Source: Seison nebaliae (lineage: Eukaryota; Rotifera; Pararotatoria; Seisonacea; Seisonidae). From it: 46,962 nt of DNA. The notes under the pieces are model-generated. The model saw only the letters and a program-made list of their open reading frames with translations. It was not told the DNA's origin and ran no database searches. The position numbers and the translations under genes were made by a program. Below, in pieces: positions 43,803 to 46,962 of the stretch (its first letter is position 1; each line of letters begins with the position of its first letter). The stretch lies in contig JALJEE010001245.1 in the NCBI GenBank assembly GCA_023231475.1, positions 1 to 46,962 on the forward strand, given 5' to 3'.

Positions 43803-45717
43803 TCAAAGATTACTATCCAAGTCGCACGGTCTGTTAAACATTTGATCACCGACAGTTATCCAGTGATTAGCAACTATCAACAATCCGATAAAATATTGAT
43901 TTATAATTTAATATTAAACCTGATTTAATTCCAATTAAAATCGGACATGCAGCATGTAAAGTATTTACATCAGGTTTTCCGTTCTTATGTAAATTATACC
44001 AAAATACAGCCGATCGTTTTATAGGTACTACACGAGCACCAACATTGGGGAAGACAGTCGCCCCACCTTTCTCTACATCAGATAAGTAGTACATCCATGT
44101 TGCAATTCGTTGGTTGGAACTTTGTCCTGTGGAAGCTAACTATACGAAGTTCCAGTTATACTTTCAAAAAACCAAAATAACTTTGTTGACATCAAAACAA
44201 TCATAATGAGGTTTGTATTCGCCTCCAATACCATAATTACCAAATTGTAAATCTCCTTGAATTTCTAAACCTGTTATTATTGCTATATTCTTATAAAGTT
44301 TCGTCACAAATGGATACTGATATGTTGTCAAGAATGCTCTAAACGTAACAACGGTTATAGATTTCAATAAAAACATTCAAAATGTTAAAACGATTTTTGG
44401 ATTCTTGCTTTTGAAACTTCATTTTTGCCAATTATTTCTTGAACTGTTGCACGATCCATAATTCTCTTCCCGTAATGCCCAATTAAATCCATTTCTTTTT
44501 GAGTTATTACTTCATAAAAGCGAACAATGAATGGTTTGACAAATAGAACTTCTCTCTTTACAGGTCCTAAAATTAACATTGGATGGTTGTTATTTGTAAA
44601 TAAATCACAATATAATTCCTTGCCATCTAAACTATTAATTCTTTTCTGCCAATCTTCTCCTCCAAAACATGTCTCTTCATAAAACATCTGTTTCTTAGAT
44701 CTCGGTTCTAATTTTTTTAATTCTTCCACAAGTAACGACATAGGTAAAAGATAATTTATGTCAAAATTTTCATCAACACTTAGCAGAAACGAATAATTTT
44801 TATAATAATAGTTTAGTTGTTTGTTCTTTGGAGACATTTCCAACATATATCTTGTTACATAATAGGCTAATTTTGTTTTTCTCATCTAGAACTGTCAGTT
44901 ATTAGTTGAATTAAAAAAAAAACTTTTCCAGTGCAGGTTCGAGCATAATTCAACAAACTGAACTTTAAATTCAATGAGATTTCTTTTTCTGGAACAGATG
45001 TTAATTCCAGTGCTTTTAATCCTTCCACTGCCCAAGCTACGCAAAAACCATAAGACCTCTCTTCTAAGGCTATTTTACACATTTCTTCGCATTCCTCAGC
45101 TGTTAAAAATCATAGTGAAATTATTGAGAAATATAATAGAAACCTGATAACGGCGTAAAAGCTTTAATCGTGTCCGATAAATTTCCCTTTGCCATATCCT
45201 CTGAAGAGATATTATATACCTTCTGTAATCGTAGTAATCCTATACCCGCTCCATACAAATCGTCTTTGGTCGGTAAAGGCATTTTTTTCAACTCTCAAAA
45301 TATTTAAATTTGAACAAAAAGGAAACTAAAAAGTTTAAAACCATACAGTAAAGTTTCTCCCATTAAGCTGATGAGTTTTTCATAATTTCTCGTTAAATGA
45401 TACAATATATGAAATTGATTTGTCGGTAAATGGAAAAATTTATTGTTTTCCTCAGATAGATATGTATCTAATGTTCGAAATTTTTCATCAAACAGTCTTC
45501 AACTAGAATTATATATATTTCATTTGAATAATGTTCCCAACGGCTTAATCTTTTCATGTCCCGTCTTGTTCTTATTAATATATCTGTCGATTGTCTTCAC
45601 AATATGTTTGTTGACTGTTTTTAATTCGACCATGTGGGTAAGAGATGAAAAAAATTCTTCCGATTTCACTCTGTAAGTTAGCAGTAACAGAGTCCAGTAT
45701 ACAAGGAACATATTCAT
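43803..45717 (-). CDS. P4HA: prolyl 4-hydroxylase alpha subunit
   Basis: Eight exons join in phase: 45717-45542, 45496-45342, 45293-45144, 45099-44924, 44885-44392, 44338-44182, 44139-43920 and 43873-43803, giving 532 residues (human P4HA1 534). The enzyme hydroxylates prolines of collagen in the ER using Fe(II) and 2-oxoglutarate. A signal peptide (MNMFLVYWTLLLLTYRVKS) leads into the N-terminal domain (EEFFSSLTHMVELK). The peptide-binding TPR-like region follows (LPTKDDLYGAGIGLLRLQ, AEECEEMCKIA). The dioxygenase core has YGIGGEYKPHYD (His428, Asp430), MYYLSDVEKGGATVFP and LHAACPILIGIK (His498, Lys508), the complete iron and 2-oxoglutarate set with normal spacing. The last exon gives VANHWITVGDQMFNRPC, the counterpart of human VSNKWLHERGQEFRRPC. 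Introns are 38-53 nt. Confidence 0.93.
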
Positions 45718-45970
45718 GTTTTAGTTAAGGAGAAAATCTTTTTATCTTATCTGAATTAAGTATGGTAAGAAAGTTTTGAATAAATTTAAAAATAAATACT
45801 ATATTACCCAATGATGAAATTATTATTGATGACGTCAAATTACTTCTTACGTTAGTAACACGAACTACGAAAGGAAATATTTTCTTCGTTACCTTTTTAA
45901 AATATGTATCAAAAATTCGATGAGAACATTTCCCATAACCAGAAGATTGATATTATTTTTCATATTTTAG
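45718..45970. promoter_or_regulatory. divergent upstream region of P4HA
   Basis: About 250 bp upstream of the P4HA start. A possible upstream exon of the plus-strand gene is readable at about 45811-45851: it is open as DEIIIDDVKLLL before a GTTAGT donor and is compatible in phase with 45971-46093. Confidence 0.3.
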
Positions 45971-46093
45971 TTCAGCACCTGATTTCATTGAAAATGAACA
46001 GAAAATTCATGAAATTGATAGTAGCATCATGAAATTAACGAAATGTAGCAAAGATCAGAGGAAAGACGTTGCGGACGATACGAGCCAATTCAC
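45971..46093 (+). CDS. probable internal exon of an unknown plus-strand gene
   Basis: A segment bounded by a TATTTTAG acceptor and a strong GTAAGA donor is open in one frame only, reading SAPDFIENEQKIHEID ... KLTKCSKDQRKDVADD ... SQF. It is very polar and helix-like. Joining it to the next acceptor (46142-46143) would end the chain after two residues, so the downstream structure is unclear. No family recognised. It may be divergently transcribed from the P4HA promoter region. Confidence 0.4.
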
Positions 46094-46962
46094 GTAAGAG
46101 ATAATTTAATGATTAATTTCTTGAATTTAATATCTTGTTATAAGAACTTGAATCGAATTGGATCTACTGGTCCAGAAAAATCATGGAATAATAATCTATA
46201 GTGACCTATTTTACTGGCAGGCGAAGCATGAATAACGTAGGAAATAAAATAAAATAAAAGAAATATTTATTGGAACATGTTCATGTTAGCAAAACGTTCC
46301 AATTGAAATATGGTTAAGAAAATGTTATTTTAAACGCTTTATGAACGTGATTGTTCACCATTATCAATTTCGATATAAGATGAATCAAGGGTTGTGCCTG
46401 GACGTTATTTTAACGTTTAGTTACTAATTAGAAGTAAAGTTAATAATGTTTTTTTAGGATGTTCTTCGAAAAAAAGATTAATTTAATAATTTTCAGTAAA
46501 GCGTTTATTGTAATTCCTAAACAAATAAGTTCACCGTTTTCTCAACCTCGTCAAAATTAATTGTATCAGATGTCTCACGAAATATAGTATTATATCAATG
46601 AAACAAATTCGCTATGTATATAAACACTTATAAACAAAGATATTGAAATAAAGAAACACTATAATTGTCATTCTATATATCTTTCACTTGTAATTGTTGA
46701 AGCGTTTCCTATTTGAATTTTTGGGAAGAAAAAATTTGAGAAATAACTCAATTGAACAAACTTCTTTGACAACCTTCCCAAAATCCAGCGGCTTATTTTC
46801 TTCTGTTTTGATGAAAAAATTTTAATTAATAAGTAATTGTTAAAAATAAACTAAAGAACCTTTTTCAAAAAAAGATGGCGTGTCAAATATACTCGAATCG
46901 CGGTGCCATTCCCTTAACTAAAAATAATCAAAATGTTCATTAAAAACTCATTTATTTAAATC
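46094..46962. other. AT-rich end of window, nothing identified
   Basis: A short open stretch at about 46153-46203 (NRIGSTGPEKSWNNNL, then stop) looks coding-like but is out of phase with the exon before it. Otherwise no feature supported. Confidence 0.4.

Overview
This is a eukaryotic nuclear window from an AT-rich animal genome. Every multi-exon gene I could rebuild is interrupted by very small GT-AG introns, mostly 38-64 nt, and the proteins are metazoan: a RET receptor, an SH3-SH2 tyrosine kinase, BTG/Tob, sigma-class glutathione S-transferases and a collagen prolyl 4-hydroxylase. The sigma-type GST cluster, tiny introns and closely spaced same-strand genes would suit a small-genome invertebrate such as a nematode, rotifer, flatworm or mite. 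The sequence does not settle which. Exon structures were assembled by hand by matching splice sites to reading phase and family conservation; no transcript evidence was used.

Layout: 1-3.1 kb holds the 3' end of COQ10 (ubiquinone chaperone), followed 75 bp later on the same strand by a CSB/ERCC6-type SNF2 repair translocase. 3.35-5.4 kb holds a small secreted protein and an unassigned single-pass membrane protein, both on the minus strand. 7.5-11.2 kb is a six-exon RET-like receptor with a strongly altered kinase domain. 11.8-12.7 kb is a two-TM orphan membrane protein, also minus. 13.4-16.1 kb is an ATG14/Barkor-like autophagy subunit of the class III PI3-kinase complex. 16-30 kb is gene-poor and full of microsatellites; it contains one clear gene, a BTG/Tob-domain protein with a Q/H-rich N-terminal extension, and then a small LRR transmembrane protein at 29.7-30.4 kb. 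32.3-33.9 kb is NADK2 (mitochondrial NAD kinase) and 34.4-36.2 kb is a cytoplasmic SH3-SH2-tyrosine kinase. 36.4-40.3 kb is a cluster of four sigma-like GST paralogues, one minus and three plus, with one intron at the same place in each. 40.3-43.8 kb holds no convincing gene but has palindromic DNA and a Pol III A-box-like fragment. 43.8-45.7 kb is a complete prolyl 4-hydroxylase alpha subunit on the minus strand, and a fragment of an unknown plus-strand gene begins beside it.

The genes do not form one pathway. The points that stand out are active-site changes in conserved families: RET (HRD to HSD, degraded glycine loop, about 140-residue insertion), CSB (DEGH to DEGD), and two of four GSTs without the catalytic tyrosine. 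Domain architecture is also changed in the BTG and ATG14 proteins, and two gene groups have operon-like spacing. All of these are sequence readings; biochemical consequences are inference.
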